64,000 nucleotides of DNA, taken from contig JADDOH010000515.1 in NCBI GenBank assembly GCA_016648135.1, positions 171,968 to 235,967 of the forward strand. Direction: 5' to 3'. The notes beneath the pieces were generated by a model. The model worked only from the letters and a program-made list of their open reading frames with translations. It searched no databases and was not told the DNA's origin. Shown in pieces: positions 10,591 through 20,764 of the stretch (its first letter is position 1; every line of letters starts with the position of its first letter). The stretch is from Agrypnia vestita (taxonomy: Eukaryota > Arthropoda > Insecta > Trichoptera > Phryganeidae). The translations under genes and the position numbers were made by a program.

Positions 10591-11011
10591 TCAAACATAA
10601 TCATTTCGTTGTTTGTCCATCTGTCTGCATGTTCGTCTGTCTGTCCCCGTAACTTCGTGTAACGTCCGTAATTTCGTTCGAATTCACGGCTAAAAAAAAA
10701 CTAATTAAACGGCCGGAGATGGGGCTTGAACCTCGGGCCAGCAAACCCAAAGGCGGCAACGATAGCAATATGTCTATCGCCGAGCCAGCGTTTCCCGTCA
10801 AAAACACAGTAGGCACATTTAGGACTTAGCAAAGACGCGAACCATTTCATGTTCCGCCCAATCACCGACAGGGTAAAAATATAAAAAATGTACAATTATT
10901 TTGATAAAAGTCATTATTACTATTTCATGGGTGTCGGCTATAAATAAGTAAATACTTATTCTTTAGGAACCGGCATGTAAAAGTGCCGTCATTTTGACAG
11001 GTTACAGTTAG
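10591..11011 (+). mobile_element. Non-autonomous Helitron, family 2, copy A
   Basis: Starts with TCAAACATAAT after an A and ends at GTTACAG-TTAG before T, where the other copies have CTAG. A CCGTCA-TTTT-GACAGG hairpin precedes the end. Internal landmarks shared with 14868-15130, 17043-17251 and 56118-56440 are CTGTCTGTCC, GTAACGTC/GTAACTTCG, TTCGTTCGAATTC and, in some, a tRNA-like box B on the minus strand (GGTTCAAGCCCC). No transposase. The final base change (CTAG to TTAG) suggests decay. Confidence 0.65.
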
Positions 11012-11173
11012 TTATTTATAATTTATTTATTTATAAGTAAAAAATAAGGTATCTGTTTGAATTTGGCTACGTGTTTTCCAAATAATTTTAATAACTGAAC
11101 ATATTTTTTTATTTAATTGATAATACAAATATATCTTGAAAATATTTACAATTCATTTTTTTGTATGTATATA

Positions 11174-11212
11174 CCTCACCAAAAAGAATTACGATTCTTG
11201 TGTGTGGTGAGG
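11174..11212. repeat. Hairpin repeat (CCTCACC...GGTGAGG), copy 1
   Basis: CCTCACC-AAAAAGAATT and its near-complement ending in GGTGAGG form an imperfect stem with a very short loop. The same hairpin with similar A+T-rich flanks occurs at 35214-35252, so it belongs to a dispersed repeat. Confidence 0.55.
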
Positions 11213-11229
11213 GAAAACCACTTACAATC

Positions 11230-12250
11230 ATATAGGTAGGTAATCTAACGTATTAGACAATGAGAAAGGTAATATATTATTTATCTAATATATCAAAAAT
11301 CTTAATTAATAATACAATACATACAAGAAGCAGTCAAGTAAATAATAATATAGAATAATTAGTAAACAAGTACCAAACTCAATCACAAAAAATAATTCTA
11401 CAATAAATGAGAACCCATTCGGCTTTACTGGGGGAATATACACAAGCCGCAATTTTTTTCTAAAGTTTTACTTATTTTAAACATTGTGTAATCATTTAGT
11501 TACGTTATGAATTATAACATAATGTTTTGCACACGTTAATTATATGTAATTTTTAAATATTATATTTTTATCGACCCCCAAATTTTTTAAATACATTTAA
11601 TAAGAATTGTCACGAGCGAAGCTGCGCTCGGTGATTTAGTAAATAAATAATCTCTGCGCTCAGCATTGTAGCAGATAACAATGAAAGACACTGCGGAGAA
11701 AGCGGGAGAATGTCGGCGTCGAAAGAAAGAAGAAAACTAGCGCCAGACAAAGGTAGCTAACATAATAGAAGCAGCCACACCCAGAAGCAAGGCTCACAAT
11801 GTGGAGGGGAAATAAATCTCTATACAAAACAACAAACTGTCCATACTATCGCTATAAAACACAACTTTCCGCGCGTAAAGGATATAAATGGCGATTTTTT
11901 TCGTGTTCGTCCTAAGTAAGTGGGGAAAACTTTGGAAAGACATTCTTTCATTCGATTTTTGGAAAGTTTTGACCTGCCTGCTACCACCGTGTGGGGGCTA
12001 GTGAGAAGACTCGGTGTGGATTTCATATTTCCCCGAAACCATTTCAAAACGAGCAACATTTTATTTTATATAATCCAAGATAATGGTCTCAATACATATA
12101 CAACGAAAATGATTATTTCACTATATTATTGAATGTGCTAATAACAAAATGAAAGATAATTTACATTTAAAAAGTAAGTATTAAATAAGATATTAATTAC
12201 ACTTTAAAGTTTCGAAAAATGCACTGCATATTTTGACATTTCATAGGCAA
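11230..12250. other. No gene; A+T-rich with a small unique patch
   Basis: The interval 11610-12060 is less A+T-rich and has short frames on both strands without any recognisable domain. The rest is A+T-rich filler. Confidence 0.5.
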
Positions 12251-12251
12251 T

Positions 12252-12336
12252 GTATGAGGTTAGGTTAGGTTATTAGGTTTGGTTTGTTTAGGTTATTAGG
12301 TTTGGTTAGGTTAGGTTATCAGGTTTGGTTTGTTTT
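12252..12336 (+). repeat. TTAGG-like interstitial repeat
   Basis: GGTTAGGTTAGG and related units alternate with ATTAGGTTTGGTTTGTTT. A larger unit of about 40 bp is present roughly twice. TTAGG is the canonical insect telomere unit, but only short runs are intact. Confidence 0.6.
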
Positions 12337-12705
12337 ATTTAGATTACGATTATTTTAGTTAGATTAAATTAACAGGACATTAAATTATATAGTGAAATAC
12401 TTATTTTCATTGTATGAACAACGGGACCATATTCTTGGATTATTCCATTATTCGGTCATCCAACAGGGAGACGTAATTGCTTGGTAAGACAAAATACAGA
12501 AAAATAGTTAAATGTCTTCTACAATTAAAGGATGACACAGATAGGACATAATTATAGATAAGTCAATTAGATAATGATAGATAAAACAATTTTACAGTTT
12601 CATTTAACCTATTGTTGGTAATTTAACTTTTTAAACAAACAAAAGGGTTCGTAATGTATATAATGCACATGGTCAGGGATGGGGACGAGTTTCTAGTATC
12701 TGCTT
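12337..12705. other. No feature recognised
   Basis: A+T-rich with no recognisable content. Confidence 0.6.
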
Positions 12706-12955
12706 CACCATATGACGATACTCTTCATATATTTAGTGTTAAAAATATCTATTGAATTCAAAAGGTAATTATAGTCTGAGCACATGCGTGGAATGGGAGA
12801 GGATTTCCTATTTTTGGTATAAGTTGGAAAGGAAAAGAGGTACTTCTGTCTGGTAGTTTGGAATGGGACGTGGATAGATAGCAAGCTGGTGATTTCAGGA
12901 GAATCAATAAGGTTATGAATTATTTGGAAAAGAAAGGATTGATCGGACAATATTC
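12706..12955 (-). pseudogene. LINE ORF2 C-terminal fragment
   Basis: An 81-codon minus-strand frame matches the ORF2 tail of CR1/Jockey-like insect LINEs: FLFQIIHNLIDSPEITSLLS, VPFQTTRQKYLFSFPTYTKN, SSPIPRMCSDYN and SIDIFNTK. It parallels the frame at 43315-43671 (IDCPQIVSLIDLYAPSRSSR, then VIPRLHSL). The polymerase and endonuclease are absent, so it is a 5'-truncated remnant. There is no frameshift within the visible part. Confidence 0.7.
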
Positions 12956-13341
12956 GCCTGTTTTCTAGAGTGAAATTTTATTGAGTCCAAATATTTAAAA
13001 TTCACATAAAATTTGTAGTTATTATGCTTAAGAAATGTTTTTTTAATGATATGTGTATTTTACTTTATCTCTATTTGATAATTGGCATAAAATTCCGTCA
13101 ATAATCTTTAGAAAAATCTTTAATATTATTTGAATCCTAATATAGGATTATAGCTTTAAAATTGACATAGACCCAATAAAATCTTTTCAAATTAGACATG
13201 TAAAATTAAAAGTACTCAAAGCAATCGTCAGGCAATGCAACCAAAATTCACTAATTTCAATTCATTTTTTATCACATTTTTGTACAGAAAGATATCAAAT
13301 TAAAAAAAAAGTAACCCATAAAAAAACAAGTTTTTACTATA

Positions 13342-13968
13342 CTCCCTTTCTTTGTAAAATATAACAATAATTAAAGACGAATTAAAGCATATAACATAAC
13401 ACTAAACTTACAGAAATTTAATATATTTCTAAAATGTCAAATGTTTTGAGATGTCAAGATTTTGATAGATTCAATTATGAATATCCAGTGTCAAATGATT
13501 TAGTCAGAATCAGATTTGAGTAATGTAGAATTCTTCAAAACTAAGCAGAAATCTAAAAGAAATAAATTATTATTTGATTTTTTCCCAAAAAACCCAATTT
13601 TGCTGTCATCTGTGAACCAATTGTTTTGTAAATTTTCGAAATTCGTAGTGATGTACCTACTTATTATACCGACGGAGTAATTCAAATTTAGAAGATATTC
13701 CGTGACGTTATCGGGCCGCCGCGCCGTTACTAATCAAACTTTTCTAATGATTCCAATTTGAAAAAACCAATAAAATTTCTCAAAATCCGAAATTATACTA
13801 TAATTATTAATTTTTTTTTAACGAAAATTTGATAGATCTTCTTGATCGTCGCCACGAGTCTGCTTTCCAAGTTTTAGCTCGATTGGAACACGGGAAAATG
13901 GTCAAAAATCGATCCAAAGTTTTTGTTGACGGCAAGCAAGCAGACGCCACGAGTTAAAATAAAGGGAG
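13342..13968 (+). repeat. MITE-C, copy 1
   Basis: Bounded by CTCCCTTTC and AAAGGGAG with TA on each side, suggesting short inverted termini inserted at TA. Landmarks shared with five other copies are CGACGGAGTAATTCAAATTT, GACGTTATCGGG, ATTTGATAGATCTTCTTGAT, CGTCGCCACGAGTC, CAAAAATCGATCCAAAG and CAAGCAAGCAGACGCCACGA. Sequence outside the left CTCCC (AACCCATAAAA-CAAGTTTTTA) is also conserved between copies, so the true left end may be further out. No ORF. Confidence 0.65.
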
Positions 13969-14329
13969 TAATTAAATAAGTCATCAGGTTCCATATATTT
14001 AAAATACTTTTATTTTCCTAAAATGACACAAACTAATAAATTACCAAACCAACGAATTTTTAAAAATTCATAAAATCGATCCACTTTGTGGGCTTTGTAT
14101 GTGGCATGTCTTTTTTCAAGAATATTATGGAAGTAAATGACTACCTTAAATTTATCAACATTATCACAAAATATTTTAGTTTATGTTCTAAAAACACTGA
14201 TTTCAAAGAATATTTTATTTTTGTGTGTTTTTTTTTCAAAATTTTTTATGTGGTTTAAAACTTTTTTACTCCAATAAATTAAAATAATGGATTATTATAT
14301 ATAAATTAGAATATATTAATTTTTTAAGT

Positions 14330-14453
14330 TCCGGTTGTTTGATCGTTTGTAATGGGAAAAGTTAAGCAAAAATAATTAAGTTTACGAAAATGGGTTGTTG
14401 ATTAGTAGAAAACGCAAAAATCTATGCTTTTTGCCACTCATCAAACAACCGGA
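14330..14453. repeat. Short foldback with perfect 14-bp inverted ends
   Basis: TCCGGTTGTTTGAT at 14330-14343 is exactly complementary to 14440-14453. The intervening ~96 bp shows no coding. It is a likely MITE remnant. Confidence 0.6.
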
Positions 14454-14644
14454 CCTGTAATGTATTACCTGCCTGTGTTTGCCTGTACCAGCCTAAATAC
14501 CTGCCAAGAATTTGAAATTATAATTACGTGGACTTGTATAAATTACCTACTTCTATAACATATTATAATACACAGCAAATGTTCGAGCAGATCTACGAAT
14601 ACTATGATGGTAGCTTTTCGAAAAAACCTAAATACACATTTTTT

Positions 14645-14810
14645 CAAAAAGGAGATGCGACAACGAAATCCGTGAGACATCAATATTCTTACTATTTTCA
14701 TATTAAGCGCTCGTACTATGAAAGTAGTAATAACTTCCTGGCGTCCTGGAATGCCTGAACCACCGACCACTCGATCACCAAACAAGAGCCATAACCATTA
14801 CCCCAACAAG
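14645..14810 (-). repeat. tRNA-derived SINE, copy 1
   Basis: Shares the tail (attcttactattttcata, with GTACTATGAAA) and the tRNA-like head with 18690-18875. In the head, minus strand, AAGCTTGTTGG precedes GTAATGGTTATGGCTCT, a box A-like segment. Box B is eroded here. An A/T-rich tail lies at about 14638-14650. Confidence 0.6.
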
Positions 14811-14867
14811 CTTCTTAGTATAACGAAGAAATTAAAATCATCAACAAAATTAGAGACGTACTTAATA

Positions 14868-15130
14868 TCAAACATAATAATTTATTTGTTTGTCTGTCCG
14901 TCCGTCCATCTGTCTGTCCCCGTAACGTCGTGTAAAGTCCGTAACTTCGTTCGAATTCACGGCTAAAAAAACGGCCGGCTTGAACCCAGGGCCACCAAAC
15001 CAGAACCGGCCGATTAACGCTTGTGGCTACGGACGCCTCTCCGTAGACCGCCAAAAAGAATATATAAATATATATTGTACTTAACTATAACGCGAACCAA
15101 TGTTCCGTCATTTTAACGGGTTACAGCTAG
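14868..15130 (+). mobile_element. Non-autonomous Helitron, family 2, copy B
   Basis: 5' TCAAACATAATAATTT after an A; 3' hairpin CCGTCATTTTAACGG, then GTTACAGCTAG followed by T. This is the cleanest copy of the family (263 bp). It carries no protein and no inverted termini or target duplication, as expected of Helitrons. Confidence 0.75.
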
Positions 15131-16528
15131 TATTCATGCTACGCTTAGATACCCTTATATAAGTATTTTTTTATGTGATTGCTAATTTTTTTGTAACTGC
15201 TCGTAAGTAATATAACAGTTAGTTGGTTCGTTATTAATATTATAATATGTACTTGAATAAATAAAACATACTTTATCTATCATACCATGTATTTGACAAT
15301 TTACCATTGCACATTTAAAAACTAAAATTTTTTTCACATTCCATTTGCATTTGAAAATGGTATAAATAATGGCAAAATATTCGAAATATTTATTTAAATT
15401 GTTTATTCTTAGTAGATTTAATTTATAGCTAGTTGTTATTAAACTAAGAGCATCATTTCACTTCTAACAACATTCTAAAATCCATGAAAGTCTTTTATAG
15501 ATTGTGCATATGTATAGTTAGGTACGTATGTACATAATATTACCATTAACCCGCCCCTGCAAGCACGGATGATTTTTTATTAGGTGTCAGAAAATTATGT
15601 GTCAATTCAAAACTTTTCAGAGAGCTTCATTCCCCGCACCAAAACCATAGAAAGCAGAGAGAAAAAGATAGCGAACAATTCCACGTAATAATAACGAAAT
15701 GGCTGCGTGCAAATTGACAGGTACCTACCTACCCACGATTAAATTGGTTTTGTAAAGCGCGTATCACATTCTATAATGTTATTTCTATATTGTCGAATAT
15801 ATTTATCTTTTTACGTTTATAATGAATTCCATTACTATATTAATTACTTTAAACTTTTACTATATCAATGAAAGTTGGTAGAATGTTTCTTATTATTTTA
15901 ATTTTTTTCTTAAAAAAGAGAGTATTATTACTTTCATTTCGTCTTATTACTATGTTGTGGATTTTAACTATTGGGGCATATTGTTTGATCATTACCTATT
16001 GTCACGGAACAAGCAGTACCGCACTGCGCAATTGAGTTTGACATTTTTATCGGAGCGAAATAAGCCGCGGGACAGTGGCCAGTCGTAGATTTCGGAACCA
16101 CAGATATTAAGTGAAATAATCGAGCGAGATCTTAACGATGAGTAAGCGATTAAATTAATGCAATTACTACGTGCGAGAATTGGATGAAATGTTCTAGCAA
16201 GTGAGAAATAAAGTGTTTCCGGCGATAGTAAAGTGTTCATAGACGAGTAATAAATTACGAAACATTATGATTTTGTGATTGGTCTTAAATTTAATTGTTG
16301 TTAAGTTACTTTGTCAATTTAATAAAAAATTTATACCTACCTATTATTAATATTTTAAATATTTTAAGCATTAACTTTGTGGTCATTTTAACAAAATTTT
16401 AGTGTATAACTATTAAAACTTTTTTGTATGTCAGCCAGAGTAACACGCATGTGAAGAGTATTTTGTGAAGGTGTTGGTCTGTAAATAATATTATGATTGC
16501 GGCATATAGTGATATTTACATGCTAGTG
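15131..16528. other. No gene; leader-like purine-rich stretch at 16.0-16.3 kb
   Basis: Mostly A+T-rich. About 16000-16260 has the purine-rich leader look of 2.1-2.5 kb, and the minus-strand 82-codon frame there has no domain. Nothing else was recognised. Confidence 0.5.
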
Positions 16529-16596
16529 TAGTGGTTTTCCAGACAAAGAAATGAGTTGCGTCTCGAAACCGGTAGACAAGAGAGAAATTTTTAGTG
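16529..16596 (+). ncRNA. Degenerate PLE hammerhead-like motif
   Basis: GTCTCGAAACCGGTAGAC matches the 3' half of the PLE motif at 25.6 and 57.7 kb, and the upstream tagtgtagtg...ccagacaaag aligns with its 5' flank. The core is mutated (CTGACGA to CAGACAA) and stem II is partly lost. It is an old, inactive PLE end on the plus strand. Confidence 0.5.
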
Positions 16597-16624
16597 GTTA
16601 CATACTAACATAAATAACTTTTTA

Positions 16625-16745
16625 TTAATGTATATTATAGATGTCTCACAGAGATGAAACTGTAGGTTTTTTTTTAATGGAAAAGTAGGTTTAGAAGTCT
16701 TTTTGGGTGGACATATGATCTATCTATCGTATGGTTGGCTTAAGT
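16625..16745 (+). repeat. MITE-B fragment
   Basis: Has TATTATAGATGTCTCACAGAG, AAAGTAGGTTTAGAAGTCTTT and GTATGGTTGGCTTAAG in MITE-B order; the remainder is missing. Confidence 0.65.
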
Positions 16746-16856
16746 TATTATCAAAATATTCTGAATAACATTTTATTAATTAATAACTAATTAATAAATC
16801 GCAAATTCATTTTTAGCGTTTTAATTTGACTCCCAAAGCCCCGATCCATGACAAAA

Positions 16857-17038
16857 TCAAAGATAATAATTTCGTTGTGTATCTGTCTGTCCGCCTGTCT
16901 ATCGTAAACACAGTAAATTGCTGGAATTAAAACATTAGATAATTAGAGACAGGCAATCAACGCGCGGTATACGTTGCGCGGTCACGCAAGGCAAGTCGTT
17001 ATTATCATTTCCCGGGTTTTTCACGGGCGTACGGCTAG
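16857..17038 (+). mobile_element. Short Helitron-like element, upstream member of a tandem pair
   Basis: Begins TCAAAGATAATAATTTCG after AAAA and includes CTGTCTGTCC. It ends with a CCCG...CGGG hairpin followed by GGCTAG and T. It resembles family 2 at the 5' end but has a different interior. The next Helitron starts 4 bp downstream. Confidence 0.6.
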
Positions 17039-17042
17039 TTTA

Positions 17043-17251
17043 TCAAACATAATATTTTCGTTGTCTGTCCGTCCGTCCGTCCAAACTTCGTGTAACGTCC
17101 TTAATTTCGTTCGAATTCGCGAACCACGGCCGCGCGAATGCTGGCGCAGGACGCTATCGATGTTGTCACCATTGCATGTCCGCGACCCGCCAAATAGATC
17201 TTATAAATGGGGCTGTCCATTGTTCCGTCATTTTTGACGGGTAGCGACTAG
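17043..17251 (+). mobile_element. Non-autonomous Helitron, family 2, copy C
   Basis: 5' TCAAACATAATATTTTCG. The 3' hairpin CCGTCA-TTTT-TGACGG is perfect and is followed by GTAGCGACTAG and T. The interior is shorter than in copies A and B but keeps CTGTCCGTCC and TTCGTTCGAATTC. Confidence 0.7.
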
Positions 17252-17254
17252 TTG

Positions 17255-17560
17255 ATAATATTCGTTATAGGCGAGTCGCTGATGGCGGTGTGAACCTCGC
17301 TTAGGGAAGCGACGCACGCGTTGGCGCCAAACAACGGCGGCAAAACATTTCCCGCCGAATCCCGCGGGCGCCGTCGCCGTGAGATACTGTAATGCGTTTC
17401 ACGCAGCCAGTTACTTCGGGGCGGCCATTTTACAATAAATACTCTTTTAAATGCTACCTCGACAATTTTGACATTCGAGATAACATTCAACTGGAAAAAT
17501 AGACACATTCTCCTTTATCACCGCTCCAATCTCTTTTCGTGGGCTGGACGCTTGGATTCG
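17255..17560. other. CpG-rich island
   Basis: High CpG density (about 17270-17440) with GCGGCCATTTTA, a YY1/Pho-like core, at about 17422. No ORF is convincing and no second copy exists in the window. It is likely single-copy DNA. Confidence 0.35.
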
Positions 17561-18074
17561 ATTACTTTTTACATCGCAAATGTATGTTTTGACGAGATTT
17601 TATACAGATTTTATTATTAGGTTAAATCGAGGTCATGAAATGTTTATAATTTAATTATAATTTTATAAATGAGTCGTTGAGTATTAAAATATGGGACAAT
17701 ATTATTTGATTCTCTGAAATCTAATGGATCTATTATAAGTGTGTACTTTTTAAAATAAACGATATTTATTTATTTATTTGTTTATTTAGAAATATTAACA
17801 GATATAAGAAAATGATATACCTATATAAATATATGAGGTTAAGTAGTTGGTAACTAACATATTAACTTATATCCTAACATATCTCACATAGAAATAATTT
17901 TGAAGAAGTACATAATAATAATATAAGCGTAAAAGACATCAATTGTAACAGGAGTGCGTAGAACAAAATATAGTAAATAACAATATTAAAGTATACGTAT
18001 TACCTAACTTTATTTATATCTTGCATTGCAGTAATGACTCAATATTCAGTTATTAATAAAAAAAAAAATAGGTA
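17561..18074. other. No feature recognised
   Basis: A+T-rich, with a short TTTA run near 17765-17785. Confidence 0.6.
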
Positions 18075-18330
18075 TCCGGCGCGAGTACCTACTGATTAGC
18101 GAAAAGTTTTCTAGTGCGGACCTAAATGATTTAAGAAACGTGCAACTGAGACAAGTGATTCTGAAGTAATAAGTGCAGCGAAGAAGAAGAGAGAAGTGAA
18201 TTATTCCAGAAACATTTTGTTACTCTGAATTTAAGAACAGTGCTCTAGTTAAGGTCATTTCCAGTGACTTTTTGTGAAATTAATAAAAACTTTAATTAAA
18301 TTTTAGTGTTTCATTTGCCTCATATATATT
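18075..18330 (+). repeat. Second copy of the leader-like repeat of 2.0-2.6 kb
   Basis: AGTTTTCTAGTGCGGACCTA, gagacaagtgatt, then AATAAAAACTTTAATTAAAT and TAGTGTTTCATTTGCC align with the copy at 2345-2580. No ORF. It may be an LTR-retroelement leader. Confidence 0.4.
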
Positions 18331-18689
18331 TTGTAAGGATTAGTTATTTACTGGGTTAGAGAGTGAGAGTAGGTATAAAGTGCTGATACCGAAATAAGAA
18401 TTAGGAAGAAGAATAAAGAGATTTATTTCACGTATGTAAACCTCTTCAAAAATTGCATATAAAAAATAGACTTTATATATTTTCTTTTTTTTATTTATAT
18501 TTCTAATTATTGTGTGCTAATTACTATCACATCTTCTCATAATGTAGTTTAAGATTTCTCGGGGAATATTATCGTTATTTTACCATTCCAATATGCCACA
18601 TTCTCACATGTCGGTCTTAATCTAAGTAGGTATATTTCTAACACATTGTCATCAAATGTTTGTATTAATTCACATATACCTCAGTATTT
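18331..18689. other. No feature recognised
   Basis: A+T-rich sequence. Confidence 0.6.
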
Positions 18690-18875
18690 TTTTTTTTAAA
18701 TAGAGATGCGAACACGGAATACGTGTCACATCAATATTCTTAGTATTTTCAAACTAAGCTAAACGCTTGTGCTATGAAAATAGGACTAACTTGCTGATCT
18801 GGAGTGAGGTTCGAACCAGTGACGTTTGGATCACGAGGCGAGAGTCCTAACCACAAGACCAACAAGCTACTCTTT
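18690..18875 (-). repeat. tRNA-derived SINE, copy 2
   Basis: The minus strand has a tRNA-like head with box A-like TGTGGTTAGGACTCTCG and box B GGTTCGAACC. It is followed by the SINE body (CATAGCACAAGCGTTTAG and the ATATTGATGTGACACG block) shared with 14645-14810, and ends in a poly(A)/(T) run near 18690. The head resembles a tRNA but lacks a proper acceptor stem. It is a SINE, not a tRNA gene. Confidence 0.65.
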
Positions 18876-19527
18876 ACTGTTTGAATATATGTCTTCACAT
18901 TTACATTTATCTAAAATTAAGAGTATGTCTTTATTTAAACGCCTCAAAGAAAATGGTAGTTGAAATCGATTTTTTTCCAGATGTAAAATCTCTAACTCCC
19001 TATATTTATTAGCAAAATGTTCGATAAGAATCGATTTTTTTTTAATTCAATGTTACTACACTGTGGCCCGGTTCCGCCAACAGAAGTAAATTTTACTCGA
19101 GTAACATTGACCCGAGTAACTTTTTTACCATCAGCTGAGAGTAAACTCGATTTCGGGTTGCACAAATGTCCTTTTTACCCCTGTTAAACCAAGAGTCAGG
19201 CTAATGGGGTGCCAAGCGAAATAAACCACAAATACCGCATATGTCTATGTAATTTGATTTATTTCAGTTTTTTACCACTGGCAATACATACTTCTGCGAT
19301 TCAAAACCAGTTCAAACAAACCACTCTATTCTATGAAACAAACAAAACAAACGTCAAACCATCGCTAAAATAACGCGAAATTAAAAGATTCATTTTAATG
19401 TTTACAAATTTCAATACGACAATGACAGCGACAAAATTCAAATGACAAGTACCTATATTGACAAATGTCTCATATTCAAATCAGCTGTGAGAGGACGGCC
19501 ATTTTTTTACCAACGTTTTTATCTTTA

Positions 19528-20168
19528 AGGTACAGATACACATGCTTATTTAGTGGCATGCTAATGAGCATGCTCATAAATAAGCATGCCCAAAGCTAAA
19601 AATCAAACACACATGCTTATTAGTGGCTCTTGTCATTGAATAGAGACGCTCTTGTTCAAAATGGAAACTTTGCAAACTGAAATACAAAATTCAAGTGAAC
19701 CAATAAATCAAAAAAGTTCCCGAGATTCCATCCGCACATTTTTGATTTTAGTATTTATAATTTTTATTGTAAGATTTGAATCATTCATGCCTATTGATAA
19801 AGTTTCATAAAAATTATTTCCCACTATATTATTTTTACACAACGGTGATCGAGTATTACACAGACATTCGTGATTCCTATAATAAGTCACGAAAAGTAAT
19901 GTTTTATCATCTCCCCAACGCGCCATATTTGTTTCATCTATCGCGGACTGAGAAGATCGCATTGATAATACTAGCCGCGAAGCCCGCGAATGACATAAGC
20001 ATGTTCATAATAAGCAAGCCTGTTCATACCCCTTCTCTATGGTGAATGACAGTGGCATGCTCATTACTAGCAATGTGCGTACACACATGCCACTAATAAG
20101 CAAGGCCTAAAGAAGGTCGATACTGCGCATGCTCACGTGCCACTAAATAAGCATGTGTATCTGTAGCT
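19528..20168. mobile_element. PIF/Harbinger-like non-autonomous element, TTA target duplication
   Basis: TIRs of about 30 bp: AG(G/C)TACAGATACACATGC continuing into TTATTTAGTGGCA on both ends. TTA immediately outside each end (19525-19527, 20169-20171) matches the TWA target duplication of PIF/Harbinger. Subterminal GCATGCTCAT/AAGCATG repeats occur inside both ends. It carries a MADF-like ORF on the minus strand but no DDE transposase. PIF/Harbinger elements are known to encode a Myb/SANT or MADF-type accessory protein, so the remaining ORF fits. Confidence 0.65.
19708..19962 (-). pseudogene. MADF-domain protein fragment (transposon accessory protein)
   Basis: The 84-codon frame starts at residues MRSSQSAIDETNMARWGDDKT. 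Residues about 15-57 look like the N-terminal half of a MADF DNA-binding domain (Myb/SANT-like, as in Adf-1): W-DDKTLLFV--YR-HECL-N--SPL-KN-------YE. The conserved tryptophan and tyrosine positions of the LW and LY boxes are both cysteine here (HECLCN, PLCKN), so the fold is probably damaged. The C-terminal part of MADF is missing and the frame ends in low-complexity sequence. It lies wholly inside the PIF-like element and was probably its accessory DNA-binding protein. Confidence 0.5.
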
Positions 20169-20322
20169 TTACCCACCTGTCTTGGAGAGTAAAATAAAGT
20201 TACTCATGTATGTACTTCGGCCAGTAAAATAATTTTTACCATCGATGGCGCAACCCGTTTTAGTAAAAGAAAGTTACTCGAGTAACTTTTTTTACCGTTA
20301 CTTTAGATGGCGCAACCGGGCC

Positions 20323-20764
20323 TGTGTGTACCGGCGGCGTGCGATTCGGCCCTGTGTTCGAATCTCGCACACGTCCCGTGCTTTATTACGGACACCACCG
20401 CGAAGCAAATGCGCGCAAAATGGCGCACGTTTGAATCGTCCCTCCCATTGGTTGAAATTGCGAATCGGAAAAGGTTTATCCGAGCTCAAAGCTCGCCAGG
20501 ATAATCGGGATCCTTTTACGATTTTTTCCTTTTCGCCGGCGCGTTCGATAGTGAACCCTTTGTTCGAATATGGAACCTATACATTGCTGCGTTTCAATAT
20601 TCACTTTAGGAATTTTAAAGAAAGCAAAACATGTAATTCTAACGCTACCAGATGGCGCTCTTTACAGGATATACCTTAGAGTATATACAATCCATATACT
20701 CTAAGGAACTAACACATATTGTACCCGTGAAAGCCTTCGATTTAACATATATATGTATGTATAT
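20323..20764. other. CpG-rich stretch followed by A+T-rich sequence
   Basis: About 20325-20560 is CpG-rich with AAAATGGCGCAC near 20418. The overlapping plus and minus frames (up to 144 codons) have no domain. A perfect inverted repeat around TAGAGTATATACAATCC lies near 20680-20705. Confidence 0.4.

Larger units (their letters stand above)
19065..20322. mobile_element. Inverted-repeat DNA element containing a nested PIF-like element
   Basis: Outer ends GGCCCGGTTCCGCCA (left) and the complement of GGCCCGGTTGCGCCA (right) form imperfect TIRs, with subterminal TTACTCGAGTAA palindromes on both sides. The flanking TGT on each side may be a 3-bp target duplication. Removing the inner element (19528-20168) leaves about 617 bp without a transposase, so it is non-autonomous. 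Confidence 0.6.

Noticed and set aside
12252..12336. A true telomere end
   Set aside because: Only short TTAGG runs, embedded between ordinary sequences on both sides.
18780..18870. tRNA gene
   Set aside because: Head of a SINE: no paired acceptor stem, and the same body and tail follow a second, more eroded head at 14.7 kb.
20245..20679. 144-codon plus-strand ORF
   Set aside because: Starts inside the TIR of the outer DNA element and runs into unique CpG-rich DNA; no domain.
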